From JBJHCA01 sp050485785 (GTDB lineage Bacteria; Bacteroidota; Bacteroidia; Chitinophagales; Saprospiraceae), in the NCBI GenBank assembly GCA_050485785.1, contig JBJHCA010000085.1, positions 1 through 13,491 on the forward strand: a stretch of DNA of 13,491 nucleotides, in the 5' to 3' direction. The translations under genes were made by a program, and so were the position numbers. Position 1 is the stretch's first letter, and each line of letters starts with the position of its first letter. Below are positions 6,263-13,491 of the stretch, one piece after another. The notes beneath the pieces were generated by a model. That model had not been told where the DNA came from. It did no database searches and was given only the letters and a program-made list of their open reading frames with translations.

Positions 6263-7242
6263 TGTTCTGTTTTTTTGTTTTGGCCTGCCAAAATACCAGC
6301 GATCAAAATGACGCTCATGAAGACATTACTTACAGTGCTGACCCCGAAATTGATGCAATCACCAGGCAAATTAAGCAACAACCCGATAATGACCGGCTTT
6401 ACTATGAGCGTGGTAAGTTATTTTTTGAACGCGACTTGTTTGAGAGTGCCATTGTCGATTTAGAACATGCCATTGAAATCAATAGTTCAGAAATAGAATA
6501 CTATCACTTGCTCGCCGATGCATACATGGATTATTTTAAATCCAGGAATGCCATAGAAACACTGGAACTGGCCATCAGCCGGTTTCCAAATGATGCCCAT
6601 ACTTATTTAAAGTTAAGTGAATTTTACCTGATCCTTCATCAGTATGCCCGTGCCATTCGCACTGCTGAATCATTACTGGCTATATCGCCCGGCCATCCTG
6701 AGGCCAACTTCATTATCGGAAAAACTCACCAGGAAAGCGGACAACCTCAGCAAGCGATCCGGTATTTTCAGGCTGCCGTTCAGGAAGACAGCGATCATCT
6801 GGATGCCTACCTTGAGCTGGGAAACATTTTTTCTGATTTAGGGCAGCCCATCGCAATGCAGTACTTTAACAATGCCCGCCGAATTGACAGTACCAATGTG
6901 CTGGTTTTATACAGTATTGGCATGCATTATCAGAATCAGTATGATCAGGCTAAAGCTATTGAGTACTACGAGAAGATCATCCATCTCGATCCGCGTTATA
7001 TGGATGCATACTACAACAGTTCTGTTATGTACCATGAACTGGGTGATCATGATAAAGCCAAAGAAGTGATTGAAATTGCCATCCAGATGGATCCCCGGTT
7101 TGCACGTGGACATTTTTTGCGGGGAGAATACTACCGTTTGGAAGGCAATACGGCAAGAGCAAGAGACAAGTATGAAGAAGCACTGGCCATAGAACCCGGT
7201 CTTCAATTGGCAAGAAATGCATTAGATAATCTCACCATGTAA
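6232..7242 (+). CDS. TPR-repeat lipoprotein
   Basis: A 336-residue membrane-anchored protein with a short signal peptide and lipobox FVLAC, the modified cysteine being residue 19. The next dozen residues are rich in Asp, Glu, Asn and Gln. From about residue 53 to 325 it is eight consecutive 34-residue tetratricopeptide repeats, each with the usual G/A-8, Y/F-11, A-20 and P-32 pattern (for example AIEYYEKIIHLDPR and ARDKYEEALAIEPG). TPR scaffolds mediate protein-protein contacts; the partner is unknown. ATG 6232 is preferred over ATG 6259 because the latter would leave only nine residues before the lipidated cysteine. It stands alone between a divergent gene and thrS, which has its own promoter. 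No strong terminator follows. Confidence 0.88.
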   Translation: MHSKLIITAMLFCFFVLACQNTSDQNDAHEDITYSADPEIDAITRQIKQQPDNDRLYYERGKLFFERDLFESAIVDLEHAIEINSSEIEYYHLLADAYMDYFKSRNAIETLELAISRFPNDAHTYLKLSEFYLILHQYARAIRTAESLLAISPGHPEANFIIGKTHQESGQPQQAIRYFQAAVQEDSDHLDAYLELGNIFSDLGQPIAMQYFNNARRIDSTNVLVLYSIGMHYQNQYDQAKAIEYYEKIIHLDPRYMDAYYNSSVMYHELGDHDKAKEVIEIAIQMDPRFARGHFLRGEYYRLEGNTARARDKYEEALAIEPGLQLARNALDNLTM

Positions 7243-7251
7243 AACCCGGCA

Positions 7252-7280
7252 ATTCAATGTGGCCAGCAGGGTCATTGAAT
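7252..7280 (+). other. Inverted repeat ATTCAATG/CATTGAAT after the TPR gene
   Basis: A perfect 8-bp inverted repeat with a 13-base spacer that itself contains the palindrome TGGCCA. It starts nine bases after the lipoprotein stop. It is AT-rich and no T-run follows, so it is a poor intrinsic terminator; it could be a transcript-end stem or a protein-binding site for the thrS upstream region. The rest of 7243-7383 holds only the thrS promoter. Confidence 0.35.
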
Positions 7281-7349
7281 AATCTGATGCTTAAGCGAAC
7301 CGCTCAATCATTAGTACTCCTGCCATAGTCAAACTCAGTGAATAGATTC

Positions 7350-7357
7350 TATCTTTG
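7350..7357 (+). promoter_or_regulatory. Candidate -7 promoter element for thrS
   Basis: TATCTTTG, an exact TAnnTTTG match, identical to the element before hppD. It lies 26 bases before the thrS ATG, predicting a leader of about 20 bases. That is too short for a T-box or an E. coli-style thrS operator. No good -33 TTG is seen. Confidence 0.5.
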
Positions 7358-7383
7358 CGGTCGCAAACTATACAGCTCAGTTC

Positions 7384-9321
7384 ATGGATAATTCAATTAA
7401 AATCAGCTTCCCTGATGGCACTGTCAGGGAGTACGCATCCGGTGTTACCGCTCTTGAAATTGCCAAAAGCATTAGTGAAGGACTCGCGAGAAATGTGCTG
7501 GTGGCAAAAATTAACAATGAAGTTTGGGACGCTACTAGGCCAATCTATCATGATGCAGAAATTGAACTGCTTCAGTGGAAGGACACAGAAGGGAAAAAAA
7601 CCTTTTGGCATTCTTCAGCCCATCTGATGGCTGAAGCGCTCGAAGAATTATATCCCGGAATTAAGTTTGGAATCGGCCCTCCAATAGACAATGGTTTTTA
7701 CTATGACGTTGACACCGGTGACAGGGTACTCACTCTACAGGATCTGCCAGTTATTGAGGCAAAAATGAAAGAGCTTGCAAGGCAAAAAAATGTTTTTACA
7801 CGGGAAGAAGTAAGTAAAGCCGATGCGCTTCAGTTTTTCACAACGAAAGGTGATGAGTATAAAATTGAGCTGATTTCAGAACTCGAAGACGGGTCAATCA
7901 CTTTTTACAAACAGGGCAGTTTTACTGATTTGTGCAAAGGGCCCCATATCCCTGAAACTTCGGCAGTTAAAGCAGTAAAACTAACGGCACTAGCAGGTGC
8001 ATATTGGCGGGGAGATGAGACCCGAAAACAACTGACCAGAATATATGGCATTTCGTTTCCGAAACAGAAAGAGCTCGATGAGTATCTGGTGTTACTTGAA
8101 GAGGCTAAAAAAAGAGATCATCGCAAACTTGGTGCTGAGTTGGAATTGTTTATGTTTTCTGACAGGGTTGGAGCCGGGCTTCCTATCTGGTTACCAAAAG
8201 GTGCCGCATTGAGAAACAGGCTTGAATCTTTCTTAAAACAAGAACAGCTCAAGCGGGGATACCAGGCAGTAATTACCCCACATATTGGCAAAAAAGACTT
8301 GTACGAAACTTCCGGTCACTGGACAAAATACGGTGAGGATAGCTTTAAGCCAATTCAAACTCCCAAAGAGAACGAATCGTTCCTGCTGAAGCCCATGAAT
8401 TGCCCCCATCATTGTGAGATATTCGGACACAAGCCCAGATCATACAAAGAACTGCCCATCAGGTATGCAGAGTTTGGTACAGTTTACCGATACGAACAAA
8501 GCGGTGAGTTACATGGCCTGACCAGAGTCAGAAGTTTCACCCAGGATGATGCACACATTTTTTGTACTCCGGAGCAACTCAAAGCAGAGTTTCTCAATGT
8601 ACTTGACCTGACTATGCATGTTTTGCATAAGTTAAGTTTTAATAACTATACGGCACAAATCTCGTTAAGAGACCCGGGAAATCCGGATAAATACATCGGA
8701 TCAAAGGAAAATTGGGACAAAGCAGAGCAGGCTATTATTGATGCCACAAAAGAAGCCAATCTGCAAACTACTGTTGAATTGGGTGAAGCAGCATTTTATG
8801 GCCCCAAACTTGATTTCATGGTCAAGGATGCTTTAGGGCGGTCGTGGCAATTGGGAACAATTCAGGTTGATTACAACCTACCTGAAAGATTTGAGCTCGA
8901 ATACATCGGTCAGGATAACAATGCCCACAGACCGGTAATGATTCACCGTGCTCCATTCGGGTCCATGGAACGATTTATCGGTGTATTGATTGAACATTGC
9001 AATGGTAAGTTCCCGCTGTGGTTAAGTTCAGAGCAGTTTACAATTCTACCCATATCCGACAAATTTAACCGGTATGCTGAAGAAGTTCGTGAAACTCTCA
9101 CGGGTAATGGATTTAGGGGTATCACCGATACAAGATCTGAAAAGATCGGCAAGAAAATTAGGGATGCTGAAGTGAACAAGATACCTTTTATGCTAATAGT
9201 TGGTGAAAATGAATTCCTGGATCAAAAAGTCTCCGTCCGCAAACAAGGAGTAGGTGACCTGGGTGTAATGGATGTTAGCCAGTTTGCTCAATTGATCAAT
9301 GAGGAGATGGAACAATCATAG
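7384..9321 (+). CDS. thrS: Threonyl-tRNA synthetase
   Basis: Charges tRNA-Thr with threonine in the cytoplasm. The 645-residue class II enzyme has all family domains: an N-terminal TGS domain (about 1-62); the editing domain with HxxxH (His76, His80) and CxxxH (Cys184, His188), which hydrolyses Ser-tRNA-Thr; the catalytic core (about 245-540) with motif 2 (RYAEFGTVYRYEQSGELHGL) and motif 3 (HRAPFGSMERF); and a C-terminal anticodon-binding domain. The catalytic zinc ligands are present as Cys340 (MNCPHH), His391 (DDAHIF) and His521 (MIHRAP). The length matches E. coli ThrRS (642). ATG 7384 gives the standard N-terminus. The infC-rpmI-rplT genes that often follow thrS are absent; a terminator comes next, so it is probably monocistronic. 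Confidence 0.98.
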   Translation: MDNSIKISFPDGTVREYASGVTALEIAKSISEGLARNVLVAKINNEVWDATRPIYHDAEIELLQWKDTEGKKTFWHSSAHLMAEALEELYPGIKFGIGPPIDNGFYYDVDTGDRVLTLQDLPVIEAKMKELARQKNVFTREEVSKADALQFFTTKGDEYKIELISELEDGSITFYKQGSFTDLCKGPHIPETSAVKAVKLTALAGAYWRGDETRKQLTRIYGISFPKQKELDEYLVLLEEAKKRDHRKLGAELELFMFSDRVGAGLPIWLPKGAALRNRLESFLKQEQLKRGYQAVITPHIGKKDLYETSGHWTKYGEDSFKPIQTPKENESFLLKPMNCPHHCEIFGHKPRSYKELPIRYAEFGTVYRYEQSGELHGLTRVRSFTQDDAHIFCTPEQLKAEFLNVLDLTMHVLHKLSFNNYTAQISLRDPGNPDKYIGSKENWDKAEQAIIDATKEANLQTTVELGEAAFYGPKLDFMVKDALGRSWQLGTIQVDYNLPERFELEYIGQDNNAHRPVMIHRAPFGSMERFIGVLIEHCNGKFPLWLSSEQFTILPISDKFNRYAEEVRETLTGNGFRGITDTRSEKIGKKIRDAEVNKIPFMLIVGENEFLDQKVSVRKQGVGDLGVMDVSQFAQLINEEMEQS

Positions 9322-9353
9322 AAGAGGCTGATACCTACAAAGCAATGGGGATA

Positions 9354-9387
9354 AAAAAAAGGCCTGTGAATTCACAGGCCTTTTTTT
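9354..9387. terminator. Bidirectional terminator between thrS and the PorE-like gene
   Basis: A perfect 34-base palindrome: A-run, GGCCTGTGAATTCACAGGCC, T-run. It lies between two convergent stops (thrS at 9321, the - strand gene at 9406) and has a U-tract in both directions, so it should end both transcripts. Confidence 0.92.
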
Positions 9388-9405
9388 ATCTACTCTTCTT
9401 GAATA

Positions 9406-11823
9406 TTACCTTCTTCCCGGAGCGCGGTCTATATACTCAGGAAGGTTATCCTTGTACTCAATATTCAGATCCTGATCAACGGAAAGTACTTTGATTTCAG
9501 TTCTCCGGTTATATTGATGCTCTTCTTCCGTACATTGAACACCATCGGTACATCCGTTGCGAATCTGATCTTTGCCGTAACCTCGGGCTACCAATCGACT
9601 CTTCGCAATGCCTTTTGCTACCAGGTATTCAACAGCAGCATTAGCTCTACGCTCAGATAAACCCTGATTGTAAGCTCTGCTACCTCTGGTGTCGGTATGT
9701 GCACTTAGTTCAATGATCATGCTTGGATAGTTACGCAATAGTTCTGCTACTTCATCCAAAATCGGACGAGCATCAGCTCTGATCGCATACTTGTCAAAAT
9801 CGTAATAGATGGCTTCAAGCTCAATGACATCACCAGTTAAAAATCCACCAAAAGTAGGAATTCGACCGGTTCCGTCACGAACCTGAGACGGATCACCGGC
9901 ATAGCCGTAGGCAGGAACCATTTCCAGTGTAACACTCAGTGTAGAACCTGCATCACACTCGATATTACGTGTAGAAACGGTTTTATAGTCTTCCTTAAAG
10001 TTACGCTTCCAGCCAAGGATTACAAAATCACATCCACAATCCAGACATGGGAAGGAGAATTCTCCTTTTATGTCTGTTACCATTTCATAATCCTCACCAG
10101 TACACATGTTGGTTATTCTGACGTTTACACCCGGCAAACGGTTTCCATACTTGCTGTTGATGGCAAGACCTTGCAGTGATACACACTCAGCACGCTCCAG
10201 TCCAATACAAAACTCCTTCAGCTCGGAACGGGTCATACCCTCAGTTGAGTACTCTTTAACCACAGGTTTGTAGCCTTCCTTCTCGACACGGAACACATAG
10301 TTTCTGTCCTGAACAAGATCATACTGGATCTCGCCATTCTCATCCGTAGTAAATGTAGCAGTTTTGCCTTTGTCCTCTGCTCTGCGTATCATACGGATGG
10401 TATATTCATCCGGGCCAACTTCACGAAGTTTGAATATGTACTCTTCAGTCATATCCATTAAAGTTCCATCAGCCAAACGTTCAGATATGGTTACTCTCGC
10501 ACCCGGGATTCTTTGATTGGTCTCAACATCATACACACAAACCACATTCATGAGTACTCTGTCCTTTCTTTCCAATCCACGAGGAGCAATAAAAGAATAC
10601 AGGTCATCACCTCCAAAACCACCATCTCTGTTAGAAGAGAAAAATCCTTCGGTTCCGGTTGTGTTCATGATAAATCCAATATCATCTTTGCTGCTATTGA
10701 AGGGCTTTCCGATATTGTACGGTGTACCCCAGTTTTCTCCATCATAATCAGCAGCAAAAATATCATACCCTCCAAGTCCGGGATGACCATTGGAAGAAAA
10801 ATAAAGAGTATAATCATCATGAATAGAAGGGAAAGCATCGTGACCCGGAGTATTGATCTCCGGTCCTAAATTTTTTGGGGCAGTCCAACTTCCGTTGCGG
10901 AAGTAGGTAACATACAAATCAAGACCACCAAAACCACCCGGACGATCTGAAGCAAACACCAGAATATTGCCATCAGGGCTTATTGCTGGATGTGCATATA
11001 TATGCTCGTTGTCATTAAAAGGAAGCTCTTCAGGTGCAGACCAGGTATTTCCTTGCTTAATACTGCGGTAAATCTTAAGTTTAACTGTTCCATCAGAGGC
11101 CTTTTGTTTGCGTCCGCGGTTATAACTGTTTCTGGTAAAGTAGACAATGTTACCAGAACGGTTAAATGACATGGGCCCCTCATGATACTTGGTACTCAAC
11201 ACGTCAGAAAACTCTCGTGCTTTATCCAGATTTCCGTCCTCATCAATTTCTGCAAAAAACATATTCATGAAAGGATGGCCCGTCCATGAGTCTGTTCCCT
11301 GTAGTGGTTTATTCAAACCACGGGAACTGACAAATACAACACCATTACGATAAAACACTGGGCTGTATTCATGATATTCAGTATTGACCGTATGCAGGTT
11401 AGTAACCTTGACATCCGCTTCCTTCATTTCATGTGCTCTGTCAGCTGCGGCCGCTAGCAATGCCCCTCGTTCATCAGTAGCACCGGCAATAGCATCATAC
11501 TCAAGGAAGTATTTCTTTGCTTCCTGATATTTTTGATTTGCCATTAACGCCTGGGCATAGTGCAGCTTGTGGATAGCTTCCCCACTGCTTTCAACCACCT
11601 GGGCATACCATCGTTCAGCATTATAGTAATCCCCGGTGAGGCGATAAGCATTAGCAATCTTGATCATTGTTTCAAGATCGAGATCACTTTGCTGCTCTAA
11701 CAGCGGAATAGCTTTTGCATAGCCATGATTGTCATAGAGCTTTTCAGCTGACTGCGCCATAACTGAAGCACCTGCAATGATGATCAATAAACAGGTTAAC
11801 AATGAGTAACGGATATTTTTCAT
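9406..11823 (-). CDS. PorE-like OmpA-family protein (TPR, PD40 propeller, CRD, OmpA)
   Basis: An 805-residue exported protein predicted to anchor a T9SS-associated outer-membrane complex to peptidoglycan. Order of parts: signal peptide (about 1-23, ending SVMAQ); TPR-like helices (about 25-120); five PD40-type blades (about 150-410) with strands such as FVSSRG, YFTRNS, FASDRPGGFGGLDLY, YFSSNGHPGLGGYDI and FFSSNRDGGFGGDDLY; two carboxypeptidase-regulatory-like segments (about 425-545 and 550-640); and an OmpA domain (about 675-790). In the last, Asp711 (AHTDTRG) and Arg726 (NQGLSERRA), 15 apart as in E. coli OmpA, should bind diaminopimelate. This domain order is that described for PorE of Porphyromonas gingivalis, but Bacteroidota carry many such paralogues, so no symbol is given. 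It follows the PorP gene after 86 bases, probably in one operon. The signal looks like type I, not a lipobox, unlike PorE as I recall it. Confidence 0.9.
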   Translation of the reverse strand: MKNIRYSLLTCLLIIIAGASVMAQSAEKLYDNHGYAKAIPLLEQQSDLDLETMIKIANAYRLTGDYYNAERWYAQVVESSGEAIHKLHYAQALMANQKYQEAKKYFLEYDAIAGATDERGALLAAAADRAHEMKEADVKVTNLHTVNTEYHEYSPVFYRNGVVFVSSRGLNKPLQGTDSWTGHPFMNMFFAEIDEDGNLDKAREFSDVLSTKYHEGPMSFNRSGNIVYFTRNSYNRGRKQKASDGTVKLKIYRSIKQGNTWSAPEELPFNDNEHIYAHPAISPDGNILVFASDRPGGFGGLDLYVTYFRNGSWTAPKNLGPEINTPGHDAFPSIHDDYTLYFSSNGHPGLGGYDIFAADYDGENWGTPYNIGKPFNSSKDDIGFIMNTTGTEGFFSSNRDGGFGGDDLYSFIAPRGLERKDRVLMNVVCVYDVETNQRIPGARVTISERLADGTLMDMTEEYIFKLREVGPDEYTIRMIRRAEDKGKTATFTTDENGEIQYDLVQDRNYVFRVEKEGYKPVVKEYSTEGMTRSELKEFCIGLERAECVSLQGLAINSKYGNRLPGVNVRITNMCTGEDYEMVTDIKGEFSFPCLDCGCDFVILGWKRNFKEDYKTVSTRNIECDAGSTLSVTLEMVPAYGYAGDPSQVRDGTGRIPTFGGFLTGDVIELEAIYYDFDKYAIRADARPILDEVAELLRNYPSMIIELSAHTDTRGSRAYNQGLSERRANAAVEYLVAKGIAKSRLVARGYGKDQIRNGCTDGVQCTEEEHQYNRRTEIKVLSVDQDLNIEYKDNLPEYIDRAPGRR

Positions 11824-11855
11824 ATCATGAAGTTTTTAAATTCTTAGCTCCGGTG

Positions 11856-11874
11856 TTCAGTTTGCCGGACTGAA
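11856..11874 (-). other. Small hairpin in the porP-to-OmpA gene spacer
   Basis: TTCAGT and ACTGAA form a 6-bp stem around a seven-base loop in the 86-base spacer between the two - strand genes. No T-run follows, so it is not a terminator; it may be an mRNA processing or stability element, or chance. No promoter match is seen in the spacer. Confidence 0.25.
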
Positions 11875-11909
11875 TCGTCATTTATCAATTTCAATCAAGG
11901 GATTCTCAT

Positions 11910-12860
11910 CTAATTGAAAAACCTTGGATTTGCAAGTCTCTGTCCTCTGAATGCCATTCTGTACTCAAGCATCACCTCAAATGTTCCGGCAGTATAGGAC
12001 TGTAGTTCCGTTAACGGAAAATCATATGCTATACCGGCCCTTAATGCCTCGCTTATTCTGTACTGAAGAACGAGATCAATGGATTCTCCAAATCCGCGAT
12101 CAGTTGAGCCTCCAACCCGGTATGTAGCTCCTACCGCAAGTCTGTCCATGATCAACAAGCTCGCATGTGCATCAAAATCCAATGGTGCATGCTGCACATA
12201 GCGAGCCATAATCGAGGGCTGTAGTTTAAGTGCAGGAGACAGGGTGAAACTATACCCGGACATCAGATAATAATGACGCTTTAAAGTTGATATATTCACT
12301 TCCGAATCAGATGCTCCTATATAGGAAATATTGGACTCCAGAATATGCGGAACGGAAAGTCCAACATAAAACTTCTCATTCTCAAAGTATAAACCGGCAC
12401 CAAAATTGGGCAGCCATTGAGAAGTTGGAACAGAAGGTATCTGGTCTTCGTATTCCAGAGGATTAGCCTGCGTCCAGTCAGTTCGGATGTTCTTAGCTAT
12501 ACCGGAAAGTCCGATTCCCAATGTCCCATTGGAAACTGGTACCCGATAGGCATAAGTACCACTTATGGTCCAGTTGTTGCTAAACCCAATTCTGTCATTG
12601 AATAGGGATAATCCAACTCCAACCCGATTATTCATCACCGGCGAGTGAAAATTAACACCGGCCACAGTTGGCGCCCCATCAATAGTTACCCATTGGGTCC
12701 TGTAGATTGCTCCAAAGGCAGCTACATCATAACTGCCGGCAAAACCGGGGTTAAATGCAAGCTTGTTAAACATAAACTGCGTAAGCAAAGGCTCTTGCTG
12801 AGCAAAAGTTACAACTGCTAATGAGCAGCTAAGGACAATAGTTGTCAGAAATTTTCTCAT
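11910..12860 (-). CDS. PorP/SprF-family type IX secretion membrane protein
   Basis: A 316-residue outer-membrane beta-barrel protein of the PorP/SprF family. The signal peptide is MRKFLTTIVLSCSLAVVTFA. The mature N-terminus QQEPLLTQFMFNKLAFNPGFAGSY is the family hallmark (QQ-P-TQ-MFN-NP-AGS). Alternating hydrophobic strands with aromatic ends follow to a C-terminal strand FEVMLEYRMAF. In Flavobacterium johnsoniae SprF is needed for surface delivery of the adhesin SprB, and PorP is required for T9SS in P. gingivalis. Because the gene directly follows one encoding a type B (CHU_C) substrate, a dedicated partner for that substrate is more likely than the core PorP. ATG 12860 is fixed by the signal peptide. 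A weak -7-like TAATTTTA lies at 12890-12883. Confidence 0.93.
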   Translation of the reverse strand: MRKFLTTIVLSCSLAVVTFAQQEPLLTQFMFNKLAFNPGFAGSYDVAAFGAIYRTQWVTIDGAPTVAGVNFHSPVMNNRVGVGLSLFNDRIGFSNNWTISGTYAYRVPVSNGTLGIGLSGIAKNIRTDWTQANPLEYEDQIPSVPTSQWLPNFGAGLYFENEKFYVGLSVPHILESNISYIGASDSEVNISTLKRHYYLMSGYSFTLSPALKLQPSIMARYVQHAPLDFDAHASLLIMDRLAVGATYRVGGSTDRGFGESIDLVLQYRISEALRAGIAYDFPLTELQSYTAGTFEVMLEYRMAFRGQRLANPRFFN

Positions 12861-12905
12861 GGTATAGAGTTTTCTGTAAGCTTAAAATTAGTCGTTATTT
12901 AAGTC

Positions 12906-12931
12906 TGGGACAGGTGCTTCCACCTGTCCCA
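12906..12931 (-). other. 11-bp hairpin between adhesin 3' end and porP-like gene
   Basis: TGGGACAGGTG pairs perfectly with CACCTGTCCCA around a four-base loop (GAAG on the transcribed strand). It begins about 10 bases after the adhesin stop. In the transcription direction no T-run follows the stem (AGACTTAAAT), whereas on the other strand an A-run follows; it therefore resembles an attenuating or mRNA-processing stem rather than a strong terminator. Confidence 0.6.
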
Positions 12932-12940
12932 AAAATCATT

Positions 12941-13491
12941 CTATCGGTGAATCACGATGTAACCCTGCATATCCTGATCAAAGTTGCCATCGTTATTCGA
13001 ATCATACTGCAATACATAGAAGTAAGTACCTGAAGGCAGATCATTTCCGGCATATGTACCGGCCCAATCATTCATGTATGGCGCAGCTCTGTGTACCTCG
13101 TCACCCCATCTGTTGAATATCACGATTCTGTTGTTGGGGAACTCGTTGAGACATGGGATAACCAGTTCATCGTTAACACCATCGCCGTTAGGTGTGATGA
13201 TATTAGGAACTACACAGTCCTCTGCGCTGGTACCCACTACAATACTTACTGTTGCCATATCGCAAAGATCAGGACATTCATCGGTACAAAGCTGATACGT
13301 AAATGATGTTTCCCCACCAAAGCCTGAGCCAAGCAGGATAGTGAAACTGCCATCTTCATTCAGTGTAAGGCTTCCAAAGTCAGGTCCGCTAACCAACGTT
13401 ACCGTTCCGCTCTGAGAGAATTGAAGGTCATCATTATCCATTACATTACCTGAGATGACAATACTTTGACCGGGTATCGGATCAACAGTAA
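12941..13491 (-). CDS. C-terminal end of large T9SS type B surface protein (partial)
   Basis: The reading frame continues past the right window edge, so only the last 182 residues are seen and the ATG at 13441 is internal. The final 85-90 residues form the gliding-motility-associated C-terminal domain (CHU_C, T9SS type B sorting signal): VVPNIITPNGDGVNDELVI, then NNRIVIFNRWGDEVH, then GNDLPSGTYFYVLQYD and a last strand GYIVIHR. Before it lies the end of an Ig-like/cadherin-like repeat (GNVMDNDDLQF ... GSLTLNEDGSFTI ... GGETSFTYQLC ... MATVSIVVG) of the kind found in tandem in long adhesins. The protein is therefore probably a multi-repeat surface adhesin exported by T9SS, first gene of the operon with the PorP/SprF and PorE-like genes. 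The stop is TAG at 12943-12941. Confidence 0.92.
   Translation of the reverse strand, partial: TVDPIPGQSIVISGNVMDNDDLQFSQSGTVTLVSGPDFGSLTLNEDGSFTILLGSGFGGETSFTYQLCTDECPDLCDMATVSIVVGTSAEDCVVPNIITPNGDGVNDELVIPCLNEFPNNRIVIFNRWGDEVHRAAPYMNDWAGTYAGNDLPSGTYFYVLQYDSNNDGNFDQDMQGYIVIHR

Noticed and set aside
6238..6381. N-terminal extension of the T9SS cargo protein to ATG 6381 or 6318.
   Set aside because: This stretch is antisense to the start of the lipoprotein gene, whose lipobox and TPR pattern are clear. The extension would place the hydrophobic export segment far from the N-terminus.
6907..7222. Two overlapping - strand frames opposite the TPR lipoprotein.
   Set aside because: Shadows of repeated TPR codons; no start context or domain.
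7243..7383. thrS leader examined for a T-box or an autoregulatory tRNA-like structure.
   Set aside because: The likely transcription start leaves only about 20 bases of leader, and no T-box sequence or tRNA-like fold was seen.
10513..10869. 118-codon open frame on the + strand inside the PorE-like gene.
   Set aside because: Lies opposite the conserved PD40 region; no family signal and biased composition typical of antisense frames.
12907..12935. Hairpin followed by AAAAA read as a terminator for - strand transcription.
   Set aside because: The A-run lies on the + strand after the stem; on the - strand the corresponding T-run precedes the stem, so it does not meet the criteria for an intrinsic terminator of the adhesin gene.

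Overview
The window looks like a chromosomal segment of a Bacteroidota bacterium with a type IX secretion system (T9SS). The evidence is: a PorP/SprF-family outer-membrane protein next to an OmpA/beta-propeller protein; one secreted protein with a T9SS type A sorting domain and one with a gliding-motility-associated (type B, CHU_C) C-terminal domain; start codons without obvious Shine-Dalgarno sequences; and several exact matches to the Bacteroidota -7 promoter element TAnnTTTG upstream of genes. A free-living aerobic member (Saprospiria-like or Flavobacteriia-like) is plausible from the tyrosine catabolism and haem genes, but the class cannot be fixed from this sequence. No mobile element, tRNA, rRNA or CRISPR array was seen.

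Layout. 1-2300 (+): 4-hydroxyphenylpyruvate dioxygenase (hppD), then two tandem, paralogous small exported membrane proteins of unknown function, each followed by a strong hairpin or none before the next promoter. 2300-3900 (+): hemC and hemD with a 4-base ATGA overlap, for tetrapyrrole synthesis. 3897-6237 (-): a two-gene operon encoding a T9SS cargo protein with about six propeller-like repeats, and a small exported coiled-coil protein. Its 3' end overlaps hemD tail-to-tail and its 5' end overlaps the next divergent gene. 6232-9321 (+): an eight-TPR lipoprotein and threonyl-tRNA synthetase (thrS). 9354-9387: a bidirectional terminator. 9406-13491 (-): the end of a large adhesin-like T9SS type B substrate, a PorP/SprF protein, and a PorE-like protein (TPR, five PD40 blades, carboxypeptidase-regulatory-like domains, OmpA peptidoglycan-binding domain).

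How the genes fit together. The right third is one functional module: a surface protein exported by T9SS, the PorP/SprF protein that usually partners such type B substrates, and a periplasmic/outer-membrane protein that can tie the complex to peptidoglycan. The cargo at 4570-6237 uses the same secretion route through a type A signal. hppD, hemCD and thrS are ordinary housekeeping or metabolic genes interleaved with these. The window is mostly familiar. The least explained items are the tandem SKRDQRR-motif membrane proteins, the G10 tract directly before the catalytic cysteine of hemC, the probable leaderless hemC transcript, and the divergent pair whose start codons share one ATGCAT.
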